Of a stretch of 64,000 nt of DNA, positions 22,795 through 35,171 are shown piece by piece. Below the pieces are notes generated by a model. The model worked only from the letters and a program-made list of their open reading frames with translations. It did not search any database and was not told where the DNA came from. The position numbers were made by a program, and so were the translations under genes. The stretch is taken from positions 434,001 through 498,000 of the forward strand of contig LSRY02000049.1 of the NCBI GenBank assembly GCA_001643675.2, written 5' to 3'. Each line of letters starts with the position of its first letter. Position 1 is the first letter of the stretch. Source of the DNA: Monocercomonoides exilis. Its lineage: Eukaryota; Preaxostyla; Oxymonadida; Polymastigidae.

Positions 22795-25700
22795 ATGAAG
22801 CCTGTTTTTTCGGTGATGTTTTCCTTTGCAAAGGTGTGATAGCATAAATTCTGATCCAAAAAAATATGATGATTGAACTAATATATTTATTTTGTTTTTA
22901 CTGCTTGTATATATCGATATTTGCATTGTATCAACGCTATAAATATTTATGAATATTTGTAATAGGGGAAAACATCAATTCAACTATTTTCCTTTGGCTG
23001 TGTCATTGCTTTTTTGTTGTTTTTTGTTCTACTGCTTCTCTATTCCATACCCTTTCCATCTCCAACGCCATGGAAGATTAGTGAGATTGCTGGATATTTT
23101 AGTGGAGTTTCATTAATGTCCATGAAGCCTCTTTACATGTACATTGGAATTGGAGCGGCTTTTCTTCTAAGTGTTATGTGCTTTGGATTTGGAGGCTATA
23201 TTTTATTTTACACAAGAGCAGGAAGCAAAATAAATCATAGCATGCATGTGTCTCTTGTCTCTACAGTTCAAATTTTATGTTTTGGACTGTATATACCGAT
23301 TGTCCAAGGTTTTATTTTTCCACTTTTATGTAATTGGTCAAGTCCGGGAAGTCCTCACTTGATGTTCGATGATTATTCTTGTTCATCAACCACGAATATT
23401 ATTTTCATTGTATTTGGATGCATCATGCTCGTGTCGATTGTGCTGTTTACGACTTTTTTCGTAACTTTTCTAACTGAAACATCATTTCATCCTCGATCTA
23501 TTTTTGCCCAGAGATATCCATATTTTCGCATTTTTTTCATGATTGTGTTTACTGCTTCAATTATTTTGCTTGAATATGGATCCACAATTTCACATCAAGC
23601 CAATCAGATAGTTGTTGATCTTATCGGATATAGTGGAAAAGGAAATGTTAATGGAGCAGAAGCTCTATCTGATGAAGCACTCAACATTTCTCCCGCTCAT
23701 TATCCACCCAGAGCGCCTCTTCTCGTCCCTCTTATCATTTGCTTATGCCTTTGTGCTTTGCTAACATTGGCAGTGGTTGTCTACACTCCGTTTTATTCAT
23801 ATTTTTCAAATGCTTTTTCTGGATCTTTGCTGCTAATTGTTTGTTTTCTCTTGCTTGGTTCCATTATCGGGCTAAGCGATGTGTTCTGGACAGGAATAAA
23901 TCGCAAATGCGGATGGAATCTAAGCGACTCATCAGCAGAAAAAGTCAGAGAAAGCATTCACAGTGCTTCTTCTGTTTATGCTTCGCGTTCTTCTGTGTTT
24001 GATTTGAGCCATGAAAGCTCGTCAAGCTATGAAGCAAGCGTGCAACTGAAAGAAGTGAATTCTTTTTCTGAAGCAACTCTGATGCAAACAATAAATGCAA
24101 CGATTTCTGAAGAATCGCCTGGGCAATCTTCACTTCAGCCTGACTCATTTCAAGGCATTTCTTCTTCCCCATTCACATCGAATAATTCTTCCAATGACAA
24201 CCTCACTTCACTTCTGCATTTATCTGATTCTTCTCAACTATCACACACTTCACAGAATTCTTCCGTCATTTCACAAGTAAAAATAAAATCATTGATCAGC
24301 TCACCTTCTCAAATCACTTCAACAGCTTCTTCATCTTCCTTTTCTCCTTCTCTGAAGAAATCCAGTTCAAATTCCCATCGCTTATCCACACCACCATACA
24401 CCGAGCCTGTTTCCACCTCCCACATCCTCTTCTGGCTGCTGCTTGTACTCATCACAGCAGCTGCTGTCTTCGTCTTCTGCCGCATCGTCAGAGCAGTCAC
24501 ACGCAAGCAATGGGCAGTTCAGCTGATCACAAAATCAGCTGATCATTCAAATGAGCTGAATGACTCGAAGGAACACATGCCAACATCTCCAAAGAACATT
24601 CTTCAGCAGACTGCTTCGACCGCTTCTGTCATTCATCCATCAGCCAGTCACACACTCCTCGGCATCAAAAGCCCTCAAAGTGCTTCTCTTGCTTCGCTCG
24701 ACGCCTTCGAAGAAGGAGAAGACAGCGAAAGCGAGGTGTCCTCGTGGGAAGAGCCGATTCTGCCGCAGCTGCCAGAGAAGATGATCAGATGGCTGCTGGC
24801 AAACAGTCCTTTGTTTGATCCCTTGCTGATTGCAGCACCTGAACAATACAACTGTGGGGGAGATGAGGCAGCTCATTCAACTGTCTCTTTGAGCAACTCC
24901 ACAAAGGCTTTGCCCACTCAACTCTCAACATCGTCACTTCAGCTCTCTTCAGATACACAGCCTGACTTATCATCATCACCTCCTCCTCCTCCTCCTCCTC
25001 CTCCTTCTCAGAACATGCTTCCACCTTCTGCTTCATCAACAGTTCCGCTTTTGAGCTCTTCTGCTTCTTCTGCTGCTGGCAGTGATTCATCTTCCAGCAC
25101 TTCTCCACCAGCCAGGCGCAAGTTCTTCCCTCAGCTGTCGACTGTCTTCTCTGCCTCTGTCCTGCCTACTTCGAGATCATCTGCTGCCATCTCAACTGCT
25201 TCAACACCTTCATTGACACCTTCATTGACACCTTCATTGGCATCTGGCGATTCACAAGCAGTCTCTTTGAAGCAGCTTCCTCGCTATTCGCCTCTTCCTG
25301 CACTCAATCCGCTCAACCCACTCTGCCAGCCATTTGCTCTTTTTGACACCTCGATCATCAAGCACCCAGAGAACATTCTGTCTGCACTTTCCTTTCTCGA
25401 CCGCTCTCACCGCCTGCGTCGCTCAGAGAGAGTTCTGTCATTTTGTGACTCTGTACTGAGATATGCTGCACTGGCAAAGCACAGAAACGACCCAACTCTT
25501 CACTTGTCGCTGGCTCTGTTTGAGGCATCCTATGGCGATGTGCTCAGAAATGCGAGGCGCAAACAGGAGAGAAAGAGGAAGCAGGACGAGCTGGCGAGGG
25601 AGAAGAAGGAGAAGAGGCGGTTGGAAGAGGAGAGGAGAGAGAAGAAGGCGCAGGAGAAGGCAAAGAAGAGAAATGCAAGGTTTCAGAAGCTGAGAATAGC

Positions 25701-28700
25701 AGCAGGACTGCAAAAATCATCAGATGATGAGTCAAGCAGTTGCAGAAGCAATGAAGAAGATGACAACTCAAAAGAAGAAGAAGAAGAAGATCTTTCAGCC
25801 ACTGGAAAGAGCAATCGCTCAGCCAGCGAATCAAAACAATCATGCAACAGAACACAAACAGCGTCAAGCAAGCAAAGCGAGAAAAGCTCATCAATCACAG
25901 GAAAGCAACCGATAACCCCTCAACTCAACGCCAAATCGTGTGACAAGCTTGGCTGTGTTGTTGTGCAGAGCGGAACTGGGCTGCAGTTTGTGATTCGTCC
26001 ACCAGAAGCCCAGCTGCAGCACCCTCTCTTACAGATGAGTGGGATCGAAGAAGCACTTCTTAGACTGTCAGAGACACAGCAATACTTTCCTGGCTGGTTT
26101 GACCGCTGGCTGATCTACAAGATGACGCGCATCTGGGAAGAGAAGCTATTCTACCAGAGAGAAGAGGAGAAAGAGAAAGCGGCACAGCTGAGGTGGCAGA
26201 AGAAGAAGGAGAAGCTGCTGCACAAGCGCATTCAGGAGCGCCGGAAGCAGAGCGAGAAAGAGCAGAGGATGGGGCTGGGGTCGCTGCTTGGCTACAGCAT
26301 GACACCTGGCGGTGGACTGAATGCAGCAACAGGAGCAGCAGCAGATGGGGGCAGAGGCAACGATGCACGTGTGGCGGAGGAAGGAGAGGTGGAGATTGAT
26401 GACGGTGGAGAGTGGTTCATGTTCCTGAACAGTGTGCCTGTGCTGTTTGATGCGTCTGTCCATGGGATAGCAGCTGCTGCTGCCACATCCTATCTACCGA
26501 GTGCTGTCACCGACAAGCTGAACAGCATCCGCTCCACACTCGCTGCCTCGTATGCCTCTCTCTCTTCCTCTGGCTCTATCACTTCTTACATCTCCTCTGT
26601 CTCCTCTGGCTCTTCCTCTGCACTTTCCTTCGAGTCCATCATGTCTCCTGCTTCTGCCCCTCTTTCTGTGCGCCTCCGAAACACACAGAGCTTCGTGTCT
26701 TTGACCACTTCGCAGCTGCAGCATCTCTTGCAGCTCTTCTCAAAGCCATTTATCACCCCCAACACTGTCTCGAATGCTGTGCTGCTATTTGTGAGGTGCA
26801 GGAAAATGATGATTGCAGAGGCTGTTGGGCTATTGAGGAATTTTGATAAGAAAAAAGATGCACTTTTGATGGCAAGAAGGGTGATTGTAGCGGCGGAGTG
26901 GGGCATTGAAGAGGAGGAAGAGGAAGATGCAGAAGGAGAAGAGGAAAAAAGGAGGAGAGAAGAGAAGGAGAGGAAAGAGAATGAAGAGATGGGAGAAGAT
27001 TCAGATAGCGATCTGTTTGGAGAAGATGAAGATGATTCGGACAGCACAGCATCAGCAAAGAGGAGAATTGAAGAGAGATTGAGAAAGAGAAGACAGCAGA
27101 TTAATGCTCTTCAACACAAAGCAGCTGAGAAGGAAGGGAGTGGACGGAAGGAGAAGAAAGAGAAAGAGGAAGAAGAAGAAAATGGAAATGGAAAAGAGAA
27201 AGATAGAGAGAATGGATCGAAGCATGGGAAGAAAGAAAAAACCAAAATTGTCAAAAGGATCAAGCGGAAGCACAACGAAAAGACAGCAGTGATCGACGAT
27301 GCGCTGGATGAGATCGAAGACGAAGAAGAAGTGTGGCGACAGTGGGAGAAGTGGAAGAAAGAGCGGAAGTTGGAAGAAGAGGAAGAGCGGATTCTGGAGC
27401 TGGAGAAAGAAGAGGAAGAGAAGCGCGCTTTTGCTGCACAGATGCAAGGGGTGCCTGCAACAGATGGGGTGAGTGGGACGTTGATGCTTTACGGAACACC
27501 ACGTGGCGGTGGTGGTGGGATACAGATGACACCACGAAACACACCGCAGACAATGCTCAACAGCACCCGCACATTCAACGCAGCTAACTTGACCCCTCTT
27601 CCCAGTCCTGTTGGCGCTTCGTCTGGCGGCCATTCTTCTTTCAACCAGTTTGGGACAATCAATGCAACACCACTCAAACCACTCACTCCTCTCAATCTTT
27701 CTCTCACAAATTCCTTCACTGCGTCTCCTGTGCCTAGTCCAGTTGGAGCAAGCAGCGGGTTTTCAGGCTCATTCGCTTTGAACCCAGCCACCCCGATCGG
27801 CTCAGGTGTTCCTCCGCTTTTCCCGATCAGCAACTCTTCATCAAATCTGCTGCATTCCGGTTCATCCTCTTCGCTTGCCATGCCTCTCCCTCTTCCTTCC
27901 CCTACTTCTCAGGCATCGATGCATGTGCGTGTGCCTTCTCTTGGATCTCTCACAGCATCGCTTGGATCACTCCAATCTGCTGCTCTTACTTCGCCAACTT
28001 CTTCTTCCTCCTCCTCATCATCATCATCTTCTTCTTCTTCTTCCGCTGATTCCAACTCTTTCGATTCAACTTCTTCTCTCCATGCTCCACCAGGCTCCGC
28101 CCGCAGGCAGCTTTCCACGTTTTTGGTGCGGCGTTCGTCTTCTTCTCTGCTGATGGGTCCGATGGCTGGCACAGGGCTGACTACATCTGGCGGACAGCCA
28201 ACTATCCCGCCAGCATTAGCATTGATACACACACCACGAAATGCTCCACTCACACAGCAATCACCTGCAACACTCAAAGGCACAGGAACTGATTCACGCA
28301 TGGTGTCTCCACACAGTTCGACTACTTCACTCCGCATTGCACCAGAAGTCACTGCCAAGCTCACTTCTCCTCGTTCTGGTGCCTCATTTGCACGCCCAAT
28401 GCTTCCGTCTGCATCCACCCCGCGAAACTCAGCCATCCCCACAGCCATGTCTCTTGCTTCTGTTATGACGTCGCTCACCAGCCAAGTCACTGCAGCCAAC
28501 ACGATCTCGTCTGCCAGAAGCGACAAATTGGGCGGTGCTGGATTGGGAGCAGCGGGTGGGATTGGACTGGGCATTGGAGGGAAGCTGGGGAAGATTCAGC
28601 CAGCGAAGCGGATGACGCTGATGGACGTGATTAAGCAGGCGCAGGAGAAAGAAAGGCTGCTCAGAGAAGCAGAAGCAGAAAAGCAGAGAGAGAAAGACGA

Positions 28701-31700
28701 GATGGAAGAGCAGATCAAAGAAATTGAGAGAGAGACGCAGGCATATTTTGATGGAAACGACAAAAAGAGGAAGAAGAAGCTGAATGACTTCTGTTCAGAG
28801 CTGGAGTGGGAGTATGGCATTGCAAAGGGATCAGATGTGGCTCTGTGGGAGAAGAAGAAGCAGAAAGCGCTGGCTGCTATGAACTTGGTTACAGCAGCAG
28901 GAGACGAGAAAGAGAAGAACGCAGAAAAATCAAGCGAGGAGCAGGCGAATAAAGCAGCAAGCGAAAAGGGAATGACGATGGTGGAGATGAACGAATTGGT
29001 GCTTAATGGGCAAGTCAAAACTGGTGCATCTCCAAAAACCGTAGCTTCATCTTCATCATCATCTTCTTCTTCTCCAGCAAAAACCGCAGGAACAATTAGA
29101 GGTGGGAAATCAACTACATCAAAGCCAACTGCCGTTCCATTGACCCCGTTGACTCCTTCTCCCAAGCGTACTTCCTTGATTAATCCTTCGTATGGACAGA
29201 AGAACGGGAAAGGCAAGAACAACAATGCAAAAAGAGGGGCATCACCTTCTTCTGTCACAGGAGAAGCACAGCCAAGGAACTTAAAGGGACGACTTCCGTC
29301 TCTAATATCAGTAGGCGGGCAAAGCACAGAGTATGGCAATCCGATGAGTCCACAATCACCAATGTCCACATACACAGCTGCCTCGATGTTTGATTCAGAC
29401 GACTTCGCAACAGAAGTCGAAGGGGAGCTGAATGAGAAAGGAATGCCGGCAAACACAATTGACCCACAATTTGCCTCGCTGATGCTTTCTGTGCAGAGGC
29501 TCCACGGCAGTCTAAACAAGTTTATTTACATCTCGTTTGTGGTATTCTTTGTGGTCTTGATGAGCTTTGTTGTGTTCACGATGATGTTCTTCAGTGATGA
29601 AGAAGGGGCGTTTAAGCAGATGAGGTGGCTGGGAACTCTGGTTACATCAACTAGCGAGCTCACTATGTATGCTCGTCATGCTCTTTACGAGATCAGTTCT
29701 GCTACTTCTTTGTCTTCAACATCGCACTTGTTGACTGCATCTAGTAATTTAACAGCAACAAATAATAGTTTCATTGATCGTAAGTTTGCTAAACCAATAA
29801 TTGATACAAACGAGAGTTATACGACAATGAATGACCAGCAAAGTTTCCAAAGAGCTTCGTCAAACACATTAAAAGGTAAACTGAAGAAGGTACAAATCCA
29901 ATCTTTACAGCAAACACTTGGCTCATTAAATCAGAGTACATTTTATCCAACTACCAATCTTTTCTCTAATTCCTCGACTACAACACTAAAAATGGGAAAA
30001 GAGCACTTATCCAATCGAAACAAAGCAGTCAGTGATCCAATTAGTGAAGGTATATCCAAAGTGTCGCTCCGACTCACCACATCTTTGATGGACTTGGCAG
30101 AACACGGTGCATTCACTGCAGACGAGCCAGCTTGGCAGATGCGCTCAATGACGGAATTCAGAGCAAAGCCCACAATTTCACTGGCTGCCCAGAATGCTCG
30201 CGCAAACAGCGAAAGAAGCAGAGCAAGAGAATTGGCTATCAATTCCAAATCTGGAATTGATGCTGCAAATGATACAATTTGCATGTCGAAGCAATTGGAG
30301 CAAATGAATGAGCAAAGCATAGCAAACTCATCAAATTTCCGGACAATTCACAAGCAACAAGGAAAACTACAAAGAAATCACTTTGGATATGTAGCAATGC
30401 CTAAGACCCTTTATACGCCACCAGCTTCGAATACAATCAACATACAAGCATGCACATTATCTTCGTTGTATCTTTATTTGGACAGCATCTCACTCACAGA
30501 TATCATTGGAGGCTTTGTTTCACAAGCGACAGACATCAGAGACAATGCTCTTTACGATTGCTCCGGAACAACGCCTTTATTCCAGTCAAACGAGTTGCCA
30601 AATGAATATGAGAGCAGTGATTATTGTAGCAGAAATGATAATGGCAACAAAAATAATCAAAGAGATCAGAATGGAATAGTGAGACGAGCATTATCCTCTA
30701 TCTCAAATGGAGTTGTGTCTCCACTTCTACAGTCCGCCACATCCTCCCTTTTCATGAATGGTCCAGTTGTGATATCCGAAGGGGTGAAAAAGCAGATGCT
30801 CCGCATTTCTCTGGAACAGATGGCAACTGCAAATGTTATGCTTATAATGTCTGTTGCGATCTGCGCTATCGGATGTGTAGCATTCATTGTGGTTGGGTCG
30901 TGCATCTGGCAAATTCTCAAGAAAAAAGTGGAGCAAGAGAGGTTTGCTGTTCTGAAAGACATTGCATCTGTGATCAGCGTGGAGGATGCAAAGATTATAC
31001 TCGAATCGTACGACCAAGAGTCTGAAGAAGCTCGCATGGAAAGAATGAAAGAAAGGCAAAATTCAATGCTGCGGAAAATGTCATCGAACATGGAAGACAG
31101 CAAGAAGAGTTCTAATAAAGACAGTTCGAAGCACAATGCAAATTTATCTCCTGTCCCATCCACACCAAAATTGTCCATGTCGTCATCGTCTGACGAAAGA
31201 GGGTTGACACACAACTCGGTTTCTTCTCACAGCTCCCGAGACAATTTGCTTTATAAGTCAAAAAGCAACTCTTTCAGCAACCGTTCGTCTGCAGATCGCA
31301 AAAGAAGAGTGAACAAATCGAGGGAAGGCAGAAGAGAAAGCGAAGAAAGCAACAACTCAGATGGAAGAGCAGATCAGTCAGACGATAATGACGAGGCAGG
31401 AGACAACGATCTCACTCCGCTCATCAAAGGCAAAAAATACAGAGGAAATGCTGCTTTAAAGAAGTTGGGATCAAATCCAATTTCGCGTAAGAAAAAGAGA
31501 GGTAGATCGCAATCAGACTCATCATCAGAAAATCTGTCATCCTCAAAGTTTGACGAGCAGAGCGAAGAAGAAACGAGCGAAAGCTCCGATGAAGAGAGAA
31601 GACATAGAAAGCGGAGAATGCGCAGGAAGCATCATTCTTCTTCTCTTTCTTCTTCCTCCTCTTCTTCATCTGATTCTGAGTCATCAGAAACCAGGAGAAG

Positions 31701-33192
31701 GAGAAGGAGAAGAAAGAAGCATCGCAGATCAAAAGGAAAGAAAGGCTCTGGAGATGATGAATCCGAAGACAGCGAGACGCCCACTGAGCGAATGAACACA
31801 CCTCCAACAGGAATTATCCCACTTTCCATAAGTCTTCGTTTCCACATATCTCTTGGTTTTATTTCGATCATGTTCCTTCTGATTGCTCCTTTGGTATCTC
31901 TTTCTATTTATTCATCAATTTTCTTTTTCCCCGTCACCATCGCCTCAAGCACTCGGTGGAATTCTGTTTATGTGGCGACATTCCTCGCACAGCAGCTCGT
32001 TCTCGATGATTACCCCCTCTTTGGCAATGAAAATGAATTTATTGGCAGCAAGACGCTTTGGAATAATGTTTGTGGGAACGATCTTTGCACCTCGCCTGTC
32101 TGGAGACATACTGTGCCTTCTTCCTCCTCTTCTTATGATTCTGTTTCAATTTTCGGAACAGAACATTGGGAAGATTATGCATCAAATTCAGAATCCTCTG
32201 ATGCACTTCATTCGTTCTCTGATTCTTTCATTTCATATGAAACAGCTCCACTAAATAAATTATCTATTCATAAGCCTGTTTCAACGGAAACTGATACATA
32301 TCCGTTTCATTCTCTAAAGGAGGATTCTTCCTCCTCTTTCTTATCATCATCATCTTCTTCTTCTTCTTCTTCTTCTAATGATGCACAAACATCATCTTTG
32401 ATTGATCACATAATTGGTCCAAAATCAAAAGTGCAGCCAATTCTCAAACGAATCACGATGTATCTGAATCTCCTTCATCATGTTGTACGTTTTGGTAACC
32501 AACGAGCATTTGAAGGGAAAGGTGTGTCTATTAACTATGAAGCCACAAGTTCAGAAGATCAATACTTAGTTGCATCAGCTCCTAGCACGGTTTCATTCAA
32601 GAGCAGAGCACACATCCTTACAGCGACCTCGTCTGTATCTTCAACCAGCAGTCTTCTCCCAATTGTTGGTGATTCAGCAATTGACACGTTCCATATCAGA
32701 CAGTTAAGAGGCCTGTCATCAGAAATAGACCGAATAGCAAGTACGTCTTCCAATTCAAACACAGCAGATTCAAATAGCTCTTCTGTTGCCACTCATCAGT
32801 CGCTCGATGATTTGCTGGATTCGTTTTTGGAGCAGCTGACTGTTCTGTCATATGTGAATTCCAGTACAGGTGCTGTGTCTGATTCAAATTCGTTGATGCA
32901 GTTTATCACTTCCAGCAAATTCTCTTCGATGTGCTTGTACATGGACCAGCTTTCGGGTGCTATCCTCGATGCTTCGCTTGACCATGTTGTAGCTGATAGA
33001 ACTGTATTTATCATTCTCATTGTGATTCTTGCCCTCTTCTCATTCATCTGCTTCGCTTTTTGTATGTGCCCGCTGGTGTCAAAGCTTCGGTCTGTTTCAG
33101 TGGAAACTGAAGAGATGGCAAATATTGTTAGCGTTTTGAGAGAAGTCAAAAATAATGTTACAAAAGAGGATGAGAGTAAGGAAGTTGAATGA
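22795..33192 (+). CDS. Giant multi-pass membrane protein, TmcB-like (~3,421 aa)
   Basis: Exon 1 (22795-22833, MKPVFSVMFSFAK) joins in phase to exon 2 (22966-33192) through a 132-nt intron with a GTGTGA donor. Membrane segments by eye: one from the exon junction (SFGCVIAFLLFFVLLLLY), six more before residue ~325 (for example AAFLLSVMCFGFGGYILFY, NIIFIVFGCIMLVSIVLF, LIICLCLCALLTLAVVVY), one near residue 510, then after ~1,650 residues of Ser-rich and Glu/Lys-rich cytosolic sequence further ones near 29520 (ISFVVFFVVLMSFVVF), 30840, 31860 and 33010. The order, a cluster of N-terminal segments then long cytosolic stretches and late paired segments, recalls the tiny-macrocysts (TmcB) proteins that are abundant in anaerobic flagellates and ciliates. 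No PAS or cyclase domain was recognised. Role (sensor or signalling receptor) is a guess. Confidence 0.6.
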
Positions 33193-34770
33193 TAATGTAA
33201 AAATATTCATGAGTACTGCTTTGTAATGTTATGTTTTTATTGAATCTTTTTTGTTGTATTTTAAGTTTATTTTTTTATTTTTTTTTCAAAACAATTTTTA
33301 TTTTCTTTTTCATACATTTAAGTTTAGAATTGTTGTAGATAATTTGATATCGATATGTTCGAAATTTTTATTTTTTTTTTTTATGTATTTAGACTATTTT
33401 TGTTCCTCTTTTTTGTTTCATTTTATTAGCTTAATTACATATATTCAAACTTTTTCTCAAAGGTATTTGTTCCAAAGTCCCGTTTTCATTTCAATTTTTA
33501 CAAAAGAGATAGTTTGTCCACTTTTGTGTTTTTGTCTTTATTCGTTTTTTATATTTCACTTCAATTAAACAACAAACTTTATTTTCATTGTTACAATAAT
33601 AAAAGAAATTGCTTATTTTCATTCTTGACAATCGTGTGGATATTTAAAATTCAAAAAATAACAAGAAAGGAGCTTTTATTCATTTCTAAGACTTCCATCG
33701 TGCAAAAATCTCAATTGAGAAAACAATAAATATATATGTAGGGTGCAAATTTTTTCTTGATCTCGAAATTTTATTACAACCCTTTTTTTTTGAAACTTAT
33801 TTTTGCTTTTTAAATATGTTAAAAGGCTTAAAACAAAAACAAAATAAATAGACTTCTTGATATTTTTGTTTTTCAGAATTCTGTGGAAAAAAAATTTGAT
33901 ATTTTTATATCCCAAAAAATATTCAAAATTTTTATTATTTTAGGACCCAGATCAAAGACTTGATGGCTGTGAAACCAATATTTCATACTGAACGTTTTAA
34001 GCAATAGCATCACAATTCTTCACTCCTATATTATTATTTTGACTTGTTTTTAACTTTTTCAACTTAATTTTTTGACCTTTTTTTCTCATTTCACTGTTTT
34101 TGCTTAAAACACGATTTTTTATATAAACAAGTGTTTGTGTCAAATTTTATTAAAATGAAAAAAATGCATAAAGTCTTAATTATCGTTTATTTGTATTAAG
34201 TTTTGAAATGAAAAGGAACTCTTCAAGAAGATTAACAAAAAAGCAAGTATATATGATTTTTTTGTTATTTTAATTACCAAACATATACAAACAAATAATC
34301 ATTTTTTCATACAAGAATCGTTTTATTTTTATAATGTTTATTTGTCATTTTATTAAATTTAAAAACAAATGGATGAATGTCTCTGAAATTGTGTTTTTTA
34401 AAAAAATGTGTGAAATGAGAAAAAGTGTTAAAAAAAAAACTTGAGAAAGTTAAAAACAACTAAATCATATAAAAATTAAACGATGTATTATGATATGAAA
34501 GCTTAAAACTTCTGATAAAAAATATTCGCTGAAAAAGCAGCAAGTCAATGATCAAAACATAAAATTATTATAATCCTCGATCTTTTTGTCAAATACGAAA
34601 TATAGAAAAAAAAATACAGAATAAGGAAATTTAAACATTTCAAACATTTCTGGTTATTTTATAATTTCAACAAGCTTGTGTAAAGCTTTAAGCATGGCAA
34701 AAAAAAGAAAAAGGTCAAGAAAAAGAAAAAAGGTCAAGATAAAATTATAGCCCTAACAAAATCAGCATTG

Positions 34771-34814
<44 letters not shown>

Positions 34815-35171
34815 ATCATCGAAGATTTTTTTATTTTGTGGATAAAAATATTTTGAATAGGATGGAAAATCTTTTTTTAAAAAAGATAGAAAGAAAGAAA
34901 GAAAAGATTAGAAAGGAATAAAACAAAACAGAAAAACATAGCAAATGGTATCACAACAATATTTTTAGTTAAAATGGAAATGAATATTTGAAAAAAACTT
35001 GAAGGAGACAACAAATATCAAAAGTTATCACAAATTTTAATAATTCGTGATTTCGTGATCTAACCACATTCATATATTAAAATATCGTTTTCTTTATTTT
35101 CGCAGAAGATTTAAGATATTGATATTTTACTTATTCATACACAGTTAATTTTTTTTAAATTGTTTCAAGAG
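33193..35171. other. Long AT-rich intergenic region
   Basis: Nearly 2 kb with very low GC. No protein-like exon, RNA gene or inverted repeat was recognised. It contains a 40-nt A run (34773-34812). Confidence 0.5.
34773..34812 (+). repeat. A homopolymer, 40 nt
   Basis: Uninterrupted run of 40 A. No retroelement coding sequence is seen upstream, so it may be a simple slippage tract or a remnant poly(A) tail. Confidence 0.85.

Noticed and set aside
34773-34812. Poly(A) tail of a processed retroelement
   Set aside because: No coding or structured sequence upstream and no target duplication was found; kept only as a homopolymer.
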